From the NCBI GenBank assembly GCA_019119685.1, contig DWWN01000047.1, positions 1-64,000 on the forward strand: a stretch of 64,000 nt of DNA. Direction: 5' to 3'. The position numbers and the translations under genes were made by a program. This DNA comes from Candidatus Faecalibacterium faecigallinarum. Its GTDB lineage: Bacteria; Bacillota; Clostridia; Oscillospirales; Ruminococcaceae. Of the stretch, positions 43,797 to 52,401 are shown piece by piece. How positions within the stretch are numbered: the first letter of the stretch is position 1; every line of letters starts with the position of its first letter. A model generated the notes under the pieces. The model was not told where the DNA came from, searched no databases, and saw only the letters and a list, made by a program, of their open reading frames with translations.

Positions 43797-45095
43797 ATGT
43801 TTGAGTTCATCAAAAAGCAGTCGCCGGTGCGGGTCATTGCCCTGGGCTTTGCGCTGGTGATCCTGCTGGGGTCGGTGCTGCTCATCATGCCTTTCAGCGT
43901 ACAGGAAGGCGTGGATGTGGCCTACATCGACACCCTGTACACCTCCACCAGCGCGGTCTGCGTCACCGGCCTGATCGCGACGGATGCAGGCGACACCTTC
44001 ACCTTTGTCGGGCAGCTGATCCTGGCGGCCCTCATCCAGGTGGGCGGCCTGGGCGTCACTTCGGTGGGCGCGGGCATCATCCTGGCCATGGGCCGCAAGA
44101 TCAACCTGAAGGAGCGCAGCGTCCTGCAGGAAGCCCTGAACCTGGATTCGGCCCAGGGCATCCTGCGCTTTCTAAAAAGCATCTTCCTGATGACCCTCTG
44201 CTTTGAGGGCGTGGGCGCGGCGCTCAGCTTCCTGGTGTTCGTGCAGGATTACCCGCCCCTGCAGGCGCTGTGGATCAGTATTTTCCACTCGGTGGCAGCC
44301 TTCAACAACTCGGGCTTCGACATCCTGGGCAACTACCAGAACCTGATCCCCTACCGGGACAACGTCCCCCTGAACCTCATCACCTGCGGGCTCATTATCT
44401 TTGGCGGCATCGGCTTTTTGGTCATCCGGGACGTGCTGAACCACCGCTTCCGCTGGAAGAAGTTCTCGATGCACACCAAGGTGGTCATCAGCGTCAGCGC
44501 CGTGCTGATCGTGGTGGGCGCCATCCTGCTCAAGCTGACCGAGAACATCACCTGGCTGGGCGCTTTCTTCCACAGCGTTTCGGCCCGTACCGCCGGCTTC
44601 TCCACCTACCCTCTGGGCGAGTTCAACAGCGCCGGCCTGCTGGTGCTGATCGTGCTGATGTTCATCGGCGCTTCGCCCGGATCGACCGGCGGCGGCATCA
44701 AGACCAGCACCTTCTTCGTCCTGCTGCAGGGCATCAAGTCCGCCGCCACCAACCGGGGCGAAAAAGCCTTCCGCTACTCCATCCCCTCCGGCGCTTTCCG
44801 CAAGGCGGCGGTCATCACCCTGATCGCCGTCAGCGTGGTGCTGACCGGCACCTGGCTGCTGCTGGTCTTTGAGCCCCAGCTGCGGCTGGTGGACGCCCTG
44901 TTCGAAATCACCAGCGCCTTTGGCACGGTGGGCCTTTCCACCGGCATCACCACCACGCTGGGCGTACCCGCCAAGCTGGTGTCCATCCTTATCATGTACA
45001 TCGGCCGCCTTGGCCCGCTGACCATCGCCTCGGTCTGGTATTTCGACAAGGGCGAGCGCGTCAGCTACCCCGAAGGCAACATCGCCATCGGTTGA
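43797..45095 (+). CDS. ktrB: Ktr/Trk-type potassium uptake membrane subunit
   Basis: This is a 432-residue membrane protein with four repeated M1-P-M2 units. The first pore loop is seen in YTSTSAVCVTGLIATD and later ones in FNNSGFDILG, SARTAGFST and ITSAFGTVGLSTG, each with the selectivity glycine. It conducts K+ inward with Na+ or membrane-potential drive when gated by its RCK partner. AAGGAG precedes ATG 43797. The ktrA gene follows 14 bases later. Confidence 0.92.
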   Translation: MFEFIKKQSPVRVIALGFALVILLGSVLLIMPFSVQEGVDVAYIDTLYTSTSAVCVTGLIATDAGDTFTFVGQLILAALIQVGGLGVTSVGAGIILAMGRKINLKERSVLQEALNLDSAQGILRFLKSIFLMTLCFEGVGAALSFLVFVQDYPPLQALWISIFHSVAAFNNSGFDILGNYQNLIPYRDNVPLNLITCGLIIFGGIGFLVIRDVLNHRFRWKKFSMHTKVVISVSAVLIVVGAILLKLTENITWLGAFFHSVSARTAGFSTYPLGEFNSAGLLVLIVLMFIGASPGSTGGGIKTSTFFVLLQGIKSAATNRGEKAFRYSIPSGAFRKAAVITLIAVSVVLTGTWLLLVFEPQLRLVDALFEITSAFGTVGLSTGITTTLGVPAKLVSILIMYIGRLGPLTIASVWYFDKGERVSYPEGNIAIG

Positions 45096-45109
45096 CAGGA
45101 GGAAACAAA

Positions 45110-45790
45110 ATGTTTGGTAAAGCAAAGAAAGCAAAAGCTTCCTACGGCATCGTGGGCCTGGGCCGTTTCGGCATGGCGCTGGCCATCGAGCTGGCCGAGG
45201 CCGGCGAGGACCTGGTGGTCCTGGACCAGGACGAGGAGAAAGTCCGCGCCCTGCGGGACTACACCGAGGCCGCCTATGTGGTCAAGGCCCTGGACAAAAA
45301 GACCCTGGAGGAGACCGGCATCCAGAACTGCGACGTCGCCGTGGTCTGCATCGGCGAGAAGATGGACGTCTCCATCCTGACCACCCTGCATCTGGTCAGC
45401 ATGGGCATCCCCACCGTCATTGCCAAGGCCGCCAGCGAGGAGCAGGGCCAGGTCCTGCGCAAGCTGGGCGCCCAGGTGGTCTACCCCGAGCACGACATGG
45501 CCATCCGGCTGGCCCACCGGCTGGAGACCACCGGTATGCTGGACTTTGTCCAGCTGAGCGAGCAGGTCAGCATTTCCAAGCTGGCGGTCCCCGCCAAGAT
45601 GATCGGCAAGACGGTCGTGGACGTCAACCTGCGCGGCCAATTCGGCCTGAACATCATCGCCATCGAGAACGCCGGCAAGGTGAACGAGTCGGTCGGCCCC
45701 AATACCGTTTTCCAGAACGGCGACATCCTCTTTGTCTCGGGCGGCAAGAACGCCGTCAACAAGATGGCCGACTGGCTGGACAACCAGTAA
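45110..45790 (+). CDS. ktrA: Ktr potassium uptake RCK gating subunit
   Basis: This is a 226-residue cytosolic regulator. The RCK_N domain begins with the nucleotide-binding motif GIVGLGRFGMALA (near residues 13-25), and the C-terminal RCK_C domain (about residues 140-226) is the usual c-di-AMP site. It forms a ring under KtrB and opens it with ATP. AGGAGG lies 8 bases before ATG 45110. The operon ends at a strong terminator. Confidence 0.93.
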   Translation: MFGKAKKAKASYGIVGLGRFGMALAIELAEAGEDLVVLDQDEEKVRALRDYTEAAYVVKALDKKTLEETGIQNCDVAVVCIGEKMDVSILTTLHLVSMGIPTVIAKAASEEQGQVLRKLGAQVVYPEHDMAIRLAHRLETTGMLDFVQLSEQVSISKLAVPAKMIGKTVVDVNLRGQFGLNIIAIENAGKVNESVGPNTVFQNGDILFVSGGKNAVNKMADWLDNQ

Positions 45791-45812
45791 CCCCTTAAAC
45801 TGAAACTACATC

Positions 45813-45856
45813 AAAAAACCTGCCCCTTCAGCCAGAAGCCGAAGGGGCAGGTTTTT
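45813..45856. terminator. Bidirectional terminator after ktrA and the RelE gene
   Basis: A 12-bp GC-rich stem (45818-45829 with 45841-45852) is flanked by A6 on the left and T5 on the right. Its arms are close to those of the hairpin at 46478-46524. Confidence 0.92.
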
Positions 45857-45861
45857 CTCTC

Positions 45862-46173
45862 TCAAAGATACTTTTGATAATCCTGTGAACCGTGGAAAAT
45901 GCGCGCGATCCACACTTTTTGGTTTTTCGCATCGATCAAATAGAGGGCAACATAATTTCCGATCAGAAATTTGCGGTACCCTCTGGCCCGCAGCAGAGGC
46001 TCTTGGGAGAATTCGTACATTTCCGGCGTTTCCTGCAAGTGGCGCAGACATTCGTCCAGGCGCCCGACAAAGGACGCGACTGCCTGGCGGGAATGCAAAA
46101 CGTCTCCCAGATAGTGCACGATTTCTCCATAGTCCTGCTCGGCATACGGGGTCACGATCACTTCATATCCCAT
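45862..46173 (-). CDS. RelE/ParE-family toxin
   Basis: This is a 103-residue RelE/ParE-fold protein. It starts MGYEVIVTPYAEQDYGEIVHYL and has the conserved late strand pattern YRKFLIGNYVALYLIDAKNQKVWIARIFHGSQDY. RelE toxins cut mRNA on the ribosome; ParE types attack gyrase. The C-terminal H-G-S-Q-D-Y region fits the family, but the target is not decidable. ATG 46173 lies inside the antitoxin's end (11-base overlap), typical for antitoxin-first pairs. Confidence 0.88.
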   Translation of the reverse strand: MGYEVIVTPYAEQDYGEIVHYLGDVLHSRQAVASFVGRLDECLRHLQETPEMYEFSQEPLLRARGYRKFLIGNYVALYLIDAKNQKVWIARIFHGSQDYQKYL

Positions 46174-46423
46174 AGGCGTTCCGTGTCTCGTCCAACAGTT
46201 CTGCCAGGGGGCGGCCCTGGCCGGCCTGGATCTGCGCTTCGGCAGCGCCCAGCTTGGCAAAAACATCCGCCAGGGCGCACTGCCGCTCGTAGGTCTCCAT
46301 GCTCATGATGACCATATCTCCATATCCATTTTTGGTAATATAGATCGGTTCCTGGCTGTCATGGCAACGCTGCGAGATGACGTTGGTGTTTTTCAGGTCT
46401 CGGATCGGTATGATCTGCGGCAT
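46163..46423 (-). CDS. Phd/YefM-family antitoxin
   Basis: This is an 86-residue protein. The N-terminal Phd/YefM DNA-binding part (MPQIIPIRDLKNTNVISQRCHDSQEP..., YITKNGYGDMVIMSMETYE) is well conserved, and the C-terminal helix should wrap the toxin. ATG 46423 is preferred over a GTG three codons earlier because AAAGGAGG is then 9 bases away. It is expected to repress its own promoter and to neutralise the RelE-like protein. Confidence 0.9.
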   Translation of the reverse strand: MPQIIPIRDLKNTNVISQRCHDSQEPIYITKNGYGDMVIMSMETYERQCALADVFAKLGAAEAQIQAGQGRPLAELLDETRNAYGI

Positions 46424-46447
46424 TCTGCGCACCTCCTTTATGGTCTT

Positions 46448-46476
46448 ATTATACCACGATTATGCCACACAAGCAA
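46448..46476 (-). promoter_or_regulatory. Promoter of the toxin-antitoxin pair
   Basis: On the minus strand TTGCTT (46476-46471), 17 bases, then TATAAT (46453-46448). Confidence 0.75.
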
Positions 46477-46477
46477 T

Positions 46478-46524
46478 AAAAACCTGCCCCTGCGGCTAAA
46501 CGGAGCCGAGGGGGCAGGTTTTTG
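46478..46524 (-). terminator. Terminator of the polC operon
   Basis: An almost perfect stem of about 19 bp (46478-46496 with 46505-46523) with A- and T-tracts on both sides ends the long polC transcript just upstream of the toxin-antitoxin promoter. Confidence 0.92.
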
Positions 46525-46542
46525 CTTGGATGGTCCGGGCGC

Positions 46543-49500
46543 TCAGAAGAAGGACACCTGGCTGCTCTCGGGCAGGTCGCCCAGGGCGCCCACCTGGCGC
46601 AGCCGGTCAACGACCGCGCTCGAGACGCCGGCGGCCTGCTGCAATTCCTCCACCGAGAGGTATTCCTCGCCGTGGATGGTCACATTTTCCAGCGCCAGCG
46701 CCGCGCTTTCGCCCAGGCCCTTGAGGGCCGCGAAGGGCAGGCGGACCTTGCCGTCCTCCAGCACATACTTCACGCCGCGGCTCTTGCCCAGCTGGATGGG
46801 CAGGAACTCGTACCCGCGCACCAGCATCTCGTTCACCAGCTGCAGAGAGACCAGCAGGTCCTCGTCCTTGGCGTTCTTTTCCTCTTTCAGGCGGCGGGCC
46901 ACCTCGTTCATGTGGGCGCGGGCCACGTCGGGGCCGCCTACGGCGGCTTCGTAGTCGATGTCGTCTCCACGGACTGTAAAATACACCGCATAAAATGCCT
47001 GTGGGTAATACAGTTTATACCACATCAGGCGGATGGCGCTCATCAGATAGGCCACCGCGTGGGCTTTGGGGAACATATACTTGATCTTGCGGCAGGACTC
47101 GATGTACCAGTCGGGGACGTCGTGTTCCCGCATGGCCTCCTCCCAGCCAGGCTGGAAGCCGCCCTTCGCCACCTTGCCCTTGCGGACCGCCTCCATGATG
47201 TCGAAGGCCATCTTGGGCTCAAGGCCCTTGCGGATCAGGTACAGCATGATGCTGTCGCGGCAGCCGATGACCTCCGCGATGGTGCAGGTGCCGCTGCGGA
47301 TCAGCTCGTCGGCGTTGTTGGTCCACACGTCGGTGCCGTGGGACAGGCCCGAGATCTGAATCAGCTCCGAGAAGTTCTTGGGCCGGGCTTCCACCAGCAT
47401 CTGGCGGACAAAGTTGGTGCCCATCTCGGGGATGCCGAAGGTGCCGGTCTGGCTGTCGATCTGCTCGGGGGTGACGCCCAGCTCGGCCGGGCTGGTCAGC
47501 AGGCTGTAGACCCTGGGGTCGTTCATAGGGATGCTGTCCACCGGGATGCCGGTATACTCCTCAAAGTATTTGTAGAAGGTGGGCATATCGTGGCCCAGCT
47601 CGTCCAGCTTGAGCAGGGTGTCGTGGAGGTACTTGAATTCAAAGTGGGTGGTCAGCAGGCCGCCGGCCACGTCGTCGGCGGGGTGCTGGATGGGGCAGAA
47701 ATCGTAGATTTCGCTGGTATCGGGCACGACCACCATGCCGCCGGGGTGCTGGCCGGTGGTGCGCTTGACGCCGGTGCAGCCCAGGGTGAGCCGGTTCTCC
47801 TCGGCGTGGTTGACCGTTTTGCCCCGCTCCTCCAGGTAGCGCTTGACGTAGCCGTAGGCGGTCTTGTCCTGGATGCCCGAGACGGTGCCCGCCTTAAAGA
47901 CGTTCTCCTTGCCGAACAGTTCCTCGGTGTAACGGTGGACGTTGCTCTGGTATTCGCCCGAGAAGTTCAGGTCGATATCCGGCTCCTTGTCGCCGTAAAA
48001 ACCCAGGAAGGTCTCAAAGGGGATGTCGTGACCATCCACCAGCATGGGAGTGCCGCAGACGGGGCAGTTCTTGTCGGGCAGGTCAAAGCCGTCCTCCACG
48101 CTGCCGTCGGTGATGAACTCGCTGTGCTTGCACTTGGGGCAGCGGTAGTGGGGCGGCAGGCTGTTCACCTCCGAGATGCCCGAGAAGTGAGCCACTGCCG
48201 ACGAACCGACCGAGCCGCGGCTGCCCACCTGGTAGCCGCCCGCGTTGGAAAAGGCCACCAGCTTGACCGCGATGACGTACAGCACCGCGTACCCGTGGCC
48301 GCAGATGGAGTCCAGCTCCTTTTGCAGCCGCTCCCGCACCAGGTCGGGCAGGGGGTCGCCGTAGTCCTCTTTGGCGCGCTTCCAGGTGGCGTCCCGCAGC
48401 TGCTGCTCCGCCCCCTCGATGCTGGGGGGATAGGTGCCCCGCGGGATGGCCCGGACGTTGTTGTCGATCATGGCCGCCACCTTGTTGGGGTTGGTGATGA
48501 CGATCTCCCGGGCTTTTTCGGGGGGCAGGTAGTCGAACTGGGCCAGCATATCCTCGGTGGTGCGGTAGTAGAGGGGCGGCTGGTGGTCGGCGTCCTTGTA
48601 GCCGCCTGCCGCCTGCATCACCGAGCGGTAGACCGCGTCCTCCGGCTCCTGGAAATGGACGTCGCCGGTGGCGATCACCGGCTTGTGCAGGTCCTCTCCC
48701 AGCCGGATGATGGTGCGGTTGAAGTCTTTGACCCGCTCGATGCTGTCCACGCGGCCCTCCCGGACCATGTATTCGTTGTTGCCCAAAGGCTGCACTTCCA
48801 GCAGGTCATAATAGGCGGCGATCTTTTTCAGTTCCTCGTAGGGGCGGCCTTCCACCACGGCGCGGTACAGCTCGCCGGCCTCGCAGGCCGAGGTGATGAT
48901 GAGCCCTTCGCGGTACTGGTTCAGCAGGCTGCGGGGCACCCGCGGCTTTTTGAAAAAGTAGTCCAAATGGGCCTTGCTGACGATCTTGTACAGGTTTTTC
49001 AGCCCCGCCTGGTTCTTGACCAGCAGGATGATGTGGTAGTATTTTTTGCGCAGCACCTCCCGGTTGCCGCCAAGGCCGGTGTTGATGCCGCTGATGTCGG
49101 TGATCTGCTTTTCCTCCAGATCACGGAGCATGACGCAGAAGATGCGGCCCAGGGCCCCGGCGTCCTCGCAGGCGCGGTGGGCCTCGTAGGGGGGCAGTTC
49201 CAGGTGCTTGTTGATGGTGCCCTGCTTATAGTTGTGCAGGCCGGGGTACATGGTCTGGGCCATGGTCAGGGTGTCGATGTAGGTGGGCTCGAACTTGATG
49301 CCGCTGCGCCCCGCCGCCGCCCGCAAAAAGCGGATGTCGAAGCCGTTGGCGTTGTGGGCTACCAGCACCCGGCCCCCGGCAAAGTCCAGAAACGCCTGCA
49401 GGGCCTCCCCTTCCGTGGGGGCGTCGGCCACCATCTCGTTGGTGATGCCGGCCAGCTCGGTGATCTTGGGGGTGATGGGCTTGGGGGGCTTGACGAAGGT

Positions 49501-50832
49501 GTCGAACTCGTCCACCACCTGGCCGTCCCGCACCAGCACCGCGCCGATCTCGGTCAGGTACTCGCAGCCGGGGTCAAGGCCGGTGGTCTCGGTGTCAAAG
49601 ACGCAGAACTCCCCCTGCAGGGGCTGGTCCTGCACGCCGTAGACGCAGGGGACCATGTCGTCCACAAAGTAGGCCTCGCAGCCGTAGATCAGCTTGAACG
49701 CGGGGTCCTTCTTATGGATATCGTCGGCGGCCAGCATGGCCTCGGGGTAGCCCTGGCAGACCCCGTGGTCGGTGATGGCGATGGCGGGGTGCCCCATCTT
49801 GTGGGCCAGCCGGACGATGCCGCCGGGGTCGCAGAATCCGTCCAGCGCAGAGAGCTTGGTGTGCAGGTGCAGTTCCACCCGCTTTTCGGGGGCGTGGTCC
49901 TCCCGGCGGCGGCGCTCCACGATCAGCACGTCGTAGGGGTAAATGATGTAGTCATGCTCGTACTTATCGTAGGCGCAGTCCCCCCGCACCAGCAGGGTGG
50001 TGCCGTTTTTCAGCCCCTCCCACTTGGAGCAGTCCTCCCCTTCCTGGGCGCGGATCTTCAGGTTGATGGAGCCGGTATAGTCGGTGATGGAGACGGAATA
50101 GATCTTGCGGAAATTGCCCTTGACCTCGGTGGCAAAGACGTCGCCCCAGATCATGCACTTGCCGCCCTCTCCCCCCAGGTCTTTGAGGGGGGTCAGGTCT
50201 TTGGGCTTGAACATCTTGCCGTGGAAGATCTGGACCGGCTTGTCGGTCAAGTCGAGCCCTTCCACCTGCAGGGGCGGCGCGGTGCGCTTGGCCTCGAACT
50301 GGATCACCGGCGGGGCAGCCTTTTCTTCCAGTTTCTTTTCCAGCTCGCGGCGTTCGGCCTCGCCGGCGGCCGAGACGAGACGCACCGCCGGGCGCTGTCC
50401 GGTGTGGGCCTCGATACGCTCGGCCAGCAGGTCCTCAAATTTCAGGTCCTGCAAAAAGCCGGTGCCGTTGCGGGCCCCCACCGTGATCTGTTCATCCTCG
50501 ATGGACAGCGTGCACCGGTCGAGAAAGCCGTTGATGGGCACGCCGTCCCCTTTCATCTCCTCAAAGATGCCCAGCAGGGCCTCCTCGTTCAGGGCGGCAT
50601 AGGGGTAGTGGTTCTCAATGGAGAGCTGGTAGCCCTCATAATCGGGCTGCAGGGACGCCAAAAGCCGCGCACACAGGCCCTTGTCCAGCGGCGCGGCACT
50701 CTGCAGGGTAAAGATCACCTTCTGCCGGGCCCGCAGCATCAGGGCGTGTTCCACCACCACCTTGCCGAAACAGGCGGCAAAGTCCGGGTCTGCCATGAAC
50801 TGGGGCCACAGCTGGGATACCAGTGGTTTCAA
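46543..50832 (-). CDS. polC: DNA polymerase III alpha subunit, PolC type
   Basis: This is a 1429-residue Gram-positive replicase. In order: an N-terminal domain, an OB fold near 230-310, a split PHP domain (HLHTKLSALDG), an inserted DEDDh proofreading exonuclease (FDTETTGLD), the PHP remainder, the polymerase core with the metal aspartates in EPDIDLNFSG, a four-cysteine zinc finger (CPKC...CPVC), and a C-terminal clamp-binding end SQVSFF. The start is TTG 50832 with AGAAGGAG 8 bases upstream; it overlaps the GNAT gene's stop by four bases. It is last in the long pyrH-polC operon. Confidence 0.96.
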   Translation of the reverse strand: MKPLVSQLWPQFMADPDFAACFGKVVVEHALMLRARQKVIFTLQSAAPLDKGLCARLLASLQPDYEGYQLSIENHYPYAALNEEALLGIFEEMKGDGVPINGFLDRCTLSIEDEQITVGARNGTGFLQDLKFEDLLAERIEAHTGQRPAVRLVSAAGEAERRELEKKLEEKAAPPVIQFEAKRTAPPLQVEGLDLTDKPVQIFHGKMFKPKDLTPLKDLGGEGGKCMIWGDVFATEVKGNFRKIYSVSITDYTGSINLKIRAQEGEDCSKWEGLKNGTTLLVRGDCAYDKYEHDYIIYPYDVLIVERRRREDHAPEKRVELHLHTKLSALDGFCDPGGIVRLAHKMGHPAIAITDHGVCQGYPEAMLAADDIHKKDPAFKLIYGCEAYFVDDMVPCVYGVQDQPLQGEFCVFDTETTGLDPGCEYLTEIGAVLVRDGQVVDEFDTFVKPPKPITPKITELAGITNEMVADAPTEGEALQAFLDFAGGRVLVAHNANGFDIRFLRAAAGRSGIKFEPTYIDTLTMAQTMYPGLHNYKQGTINKHLELPPYEAHRACEDAGALGRIFCVMLRDLEEKQITDISGINTGLGGNREVLRKKYYHIILLVKNQAGLKNLYKIVSKAHLDYFFKKPRVPRSLLNQYREGLIITSACEAGELYRAVVEGRPYEELKKIAAYYDLLEVQPLGNNEYMVREGRVDSIERVKDFNRTIIRLGEDLHKPVIATGDVHFQEPEDAVYRSVMQAAGGYKDADHQPPLYYRTTEDMLAQFDYLPPEKAREIVITNPNKVAAMIDNNVRAIPRGTYPPSIEGAEQQLRDATWKRAKEDYGDPLPDLVRERLQKELDSICGHGYAVLYVIAVKLVAFSNAGGYQVGSRGSVGSSAVAHFSGISEVNSLPPHYRCPKCKHSEFITDGSVEDGFDLPDKNCPVCGTPMLVDGHDIPFETFLGFYGDKEPDIDLNFSGEYQSNVHRYTEELFGKENVFKAGTVSGIQDKTAYGYVKRYLEERGKTVNHAEENRLTLGCTGVKRTTGQHPGGMVVVPDTSEIYDFCPIQHPADDVAGGLLTTHFEFKYLHDTLLKLDELGHDMPTFYKYFEEYTGIPVDSIPMNDPRVYSLLTSPAELGVTPEQIDSQTGTFGIPEMGTNFVRQMLVEARPKNFSELIQISGLSHGTDVWTNNADELIRSGTCTIAEVIGCRDSIMLYLIRKGLEPKMAFDIMEAVRKGKVAKGGFQPGWEEAMREHDVPDWYIESCRKIKYMFPKAHAVAYLMSAIRLMWYKLYYPQAFYAVYFTVRGDDIDYEAAVGGPDVARAHMNEVARRLKEEKNAKDEDLLVSLQLVNEMLVRGYEFLPIQLGKSRGVKYVLEDGKVRLPFAALKGLGESAALALENVTIHGEEYLSVEELQQAAGVSSAVVDRLRQVGALGDLPESSQVSFF

Positions 50833-51338
50833 ATCGTTTCTCCTTCTAGTGCTTTTTCAAAGCAGTCAAAGTCGGTGTCATAAAGATGGGCGACGCCCAC
50901 CCGGGCAAAGCCCTGCCCGGCATAGGCCCGCAGGGCCCGGTGGTTATCGTGGGCCACCAGGATGCGGCAGCTCCGGCAGCCCCTACGGGCCAGGCGGGCC
51001 ACGGCGTCGGCCAGCAGCCGGCCGCCCAGCCCCTGGTTTTCACAGGATGCGGCCACCAGCAGCCGCACCACTTCCCCGGCGGGCTCCAGGCGGCGGTCCC
51101 AGAAGGTCAGGGCCTCGGTGCCCTCGTCGTGAAAGGTGAGGGCATAGGCCCCCATCACCCGGCCCTCCGGGTCCTTGGCGCAGAACAGCCGGCCTTCTGC
51201 CAGGTCTGCCTGCAGGGTGGCCCGATCGGGATATTCTTCGTTCCAGGGGCAGTCGGGCCGGGCCGCCGCCGCCCGGTACAGGGGCAGCAGGCAGTCCAGA
51301 TCCGTCTGGGTCGCCTGCCGGATGGTGTGCTGTATCAT
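50829..51338 (-). CDS. GNAT-family N-acetyltransferase
   Basis: This is a 169-residue GNAT protein. The acetyl-CoA loop appears as SCENQGLGGRLLADAVARLAR (Q/RxxGxG/A pattern). The substrate is unknown. It overlaps the ispG stop (ATGA) and the polC TTG start by four bases each, so the three genes are translationally coupled. Its position between ispG and polC, where an acetyltransferase is not part of the usual core order, suggests a lineage-specific insertion. Confidence 0.85.
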   Translation of the reverse strand: MIQHTIRQATQTDLDCLLPLYRAAAARPDCPWNEEYPDRATLQADLAEGRLFCAKDPEGRVMGAYALTFHDEGTEALTFWDRRLEPAGEVVRLLVAASCENQGLGGRLLADAVARLARRGCRSCRILVAHDNHRALRAYAGQGFARVGVAHLYDTDFDCFEKALEGETI

Positions 51339-52381
51339 AATTTGTAGATCTCCTCCATGAACTGGTCCAGGATGTTGTCGCCGGTCAGCTTGCGCACCGG
51401 CTGGCCATGGACAAAGAGGACAGCCTCCCCCTTGCCGCCGGCGATGCCGATGTCGGCCTCCCGGGCTTCGCCGGGGCCGTTGACCACACACCCCATCACC
51501 GCCACCTTGATGGATTTCTTATAGCCCTGCAGGCGGCGTTCCACCTCGTTGGCGATCTCGGTGCAGGGGTACTGGGTGCGCCCGCAGGTGGGGCAGGTGA
51601 TGACCTCGGGCCCCGCCACCGGGAAGCCCACCGCCCGCAGGATGTTGAACCCGGCCTCCACTTCCTTTTCGGGGTCGGCGGCCAGGGACACGCGGATGGT
51701 GTCGCCGATGCCTTCCAGCAGCAGCCCGCCGATACCCATGCCCGATTTGAGCAGGCCCATCTGGTAGGTGCCCGCCTCGGTGACGCCCACATGGAGGGGG
51801 TAGTCGGTGACGGCCGACAGCTGGCGGTAAGCCTCCATCATCCGGGGCACATTGGAGCTCTTGATGGAGATGACAATGTCGTTGAAATCGAACTTTTCCA
51901 GCAGGCGGACGTGGTAGAGGGCGCTTTCCACCATAGCCTCGGGCACCGGCGCGCCGTACTTGGCCAGGATATGCTTTTCCAGGCTGCCGCCGTTGACCCC
52001 GATGCGGATGGGGATGTGCCCGGCCTGGCAGGCCCGCACCACTTCCTTGACGCGGTCGTCGCTGCCGATGTTGCCGGGGTTGATGCGGATCTTATCCACC
52101 CCCACCGCCGCGCAGGCCAATGCCGCACGGTAATCAAAGTGGATGTCCGCTACAATGGGTATATTCACTGCCTTTTTGACCGCCTCGATGCACCGGGCAT
52201 CGGCGGGGGTGGGGCAGGTCACGCGCAGGATCTGGCAGCCAGCGGCCTCGCACCGCCTGGCCTGGGCCACGTTGCCCTCGATGTCCTCCACCGGGACGTT
52301 GAGCATGGTCTGGACCGCGATGGGGTTGGACCCGCCGATGGTGACATTGCCGATTTTTACTTCACGCTTGCGCACGCGCAT
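51335..52381 (-). CDS. ispG: 4-hydroxy-3-methylbut-2-enyl diphosphate synthase
   Basis: This is a 348-residue enzyme of the MEP isoprenoid pathway. It has the TIM-barrel start VQTMLNVPVED, VADIHFDYRAAL and RINPGNIG, and the iron-sulphur cysteines in CPTCGRTQ and MGCVVNGPGEA. It reduces MEcPP to HMBPP. ATG 52381 follows CGGAGG; an ATG at 52405 that overlaps the rseP stop is an alternative giving eight more residues. Confidence 0.95.
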   Translation of the reverse strand: MRVRKREVKIGNVTIGGSNPIAVQTMLNVPVEDIEGNVAQARRCEAAGCQILRVTCPTPADARCIEAVKKAVNIPIVADIHFDYRAALACAAVGVDKIRINPGNIGSDDRVKEVVRACQAGHIPIRIGVNGGSLEKHILAKYGAPVPEAMVESALYHVRLLEKFDFNDIVISIKSSNVPRMMEAYRQLSAVTDYPLHVGVTEAGTYQMGLLKSGMGIGGLLLEGIGDTIRVSLAADPEKEVEAGFNILRAVGFPVAGPEVITCPTCGRTQYPCTEIANEVERRLQGYKKSIKVAVMGCVVNGPGEAREADIGIAGGKGEAVLFVHGQPVRKLTGDNILDQFMEEIYKL

Positions 52382-52401
52382 GGGGACACCTCCGTTTGGG
52401 A

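Noticed and set aside
46522..50883. A very long open frame (about 1450 codons) opposite polC
   Set aside because: Antisense shadow of a GC-rich gene; the minus strand is an intact PolC with all motifs. Similar frames opposite rseP, fakA and the ATPase were rejected for the same reason.
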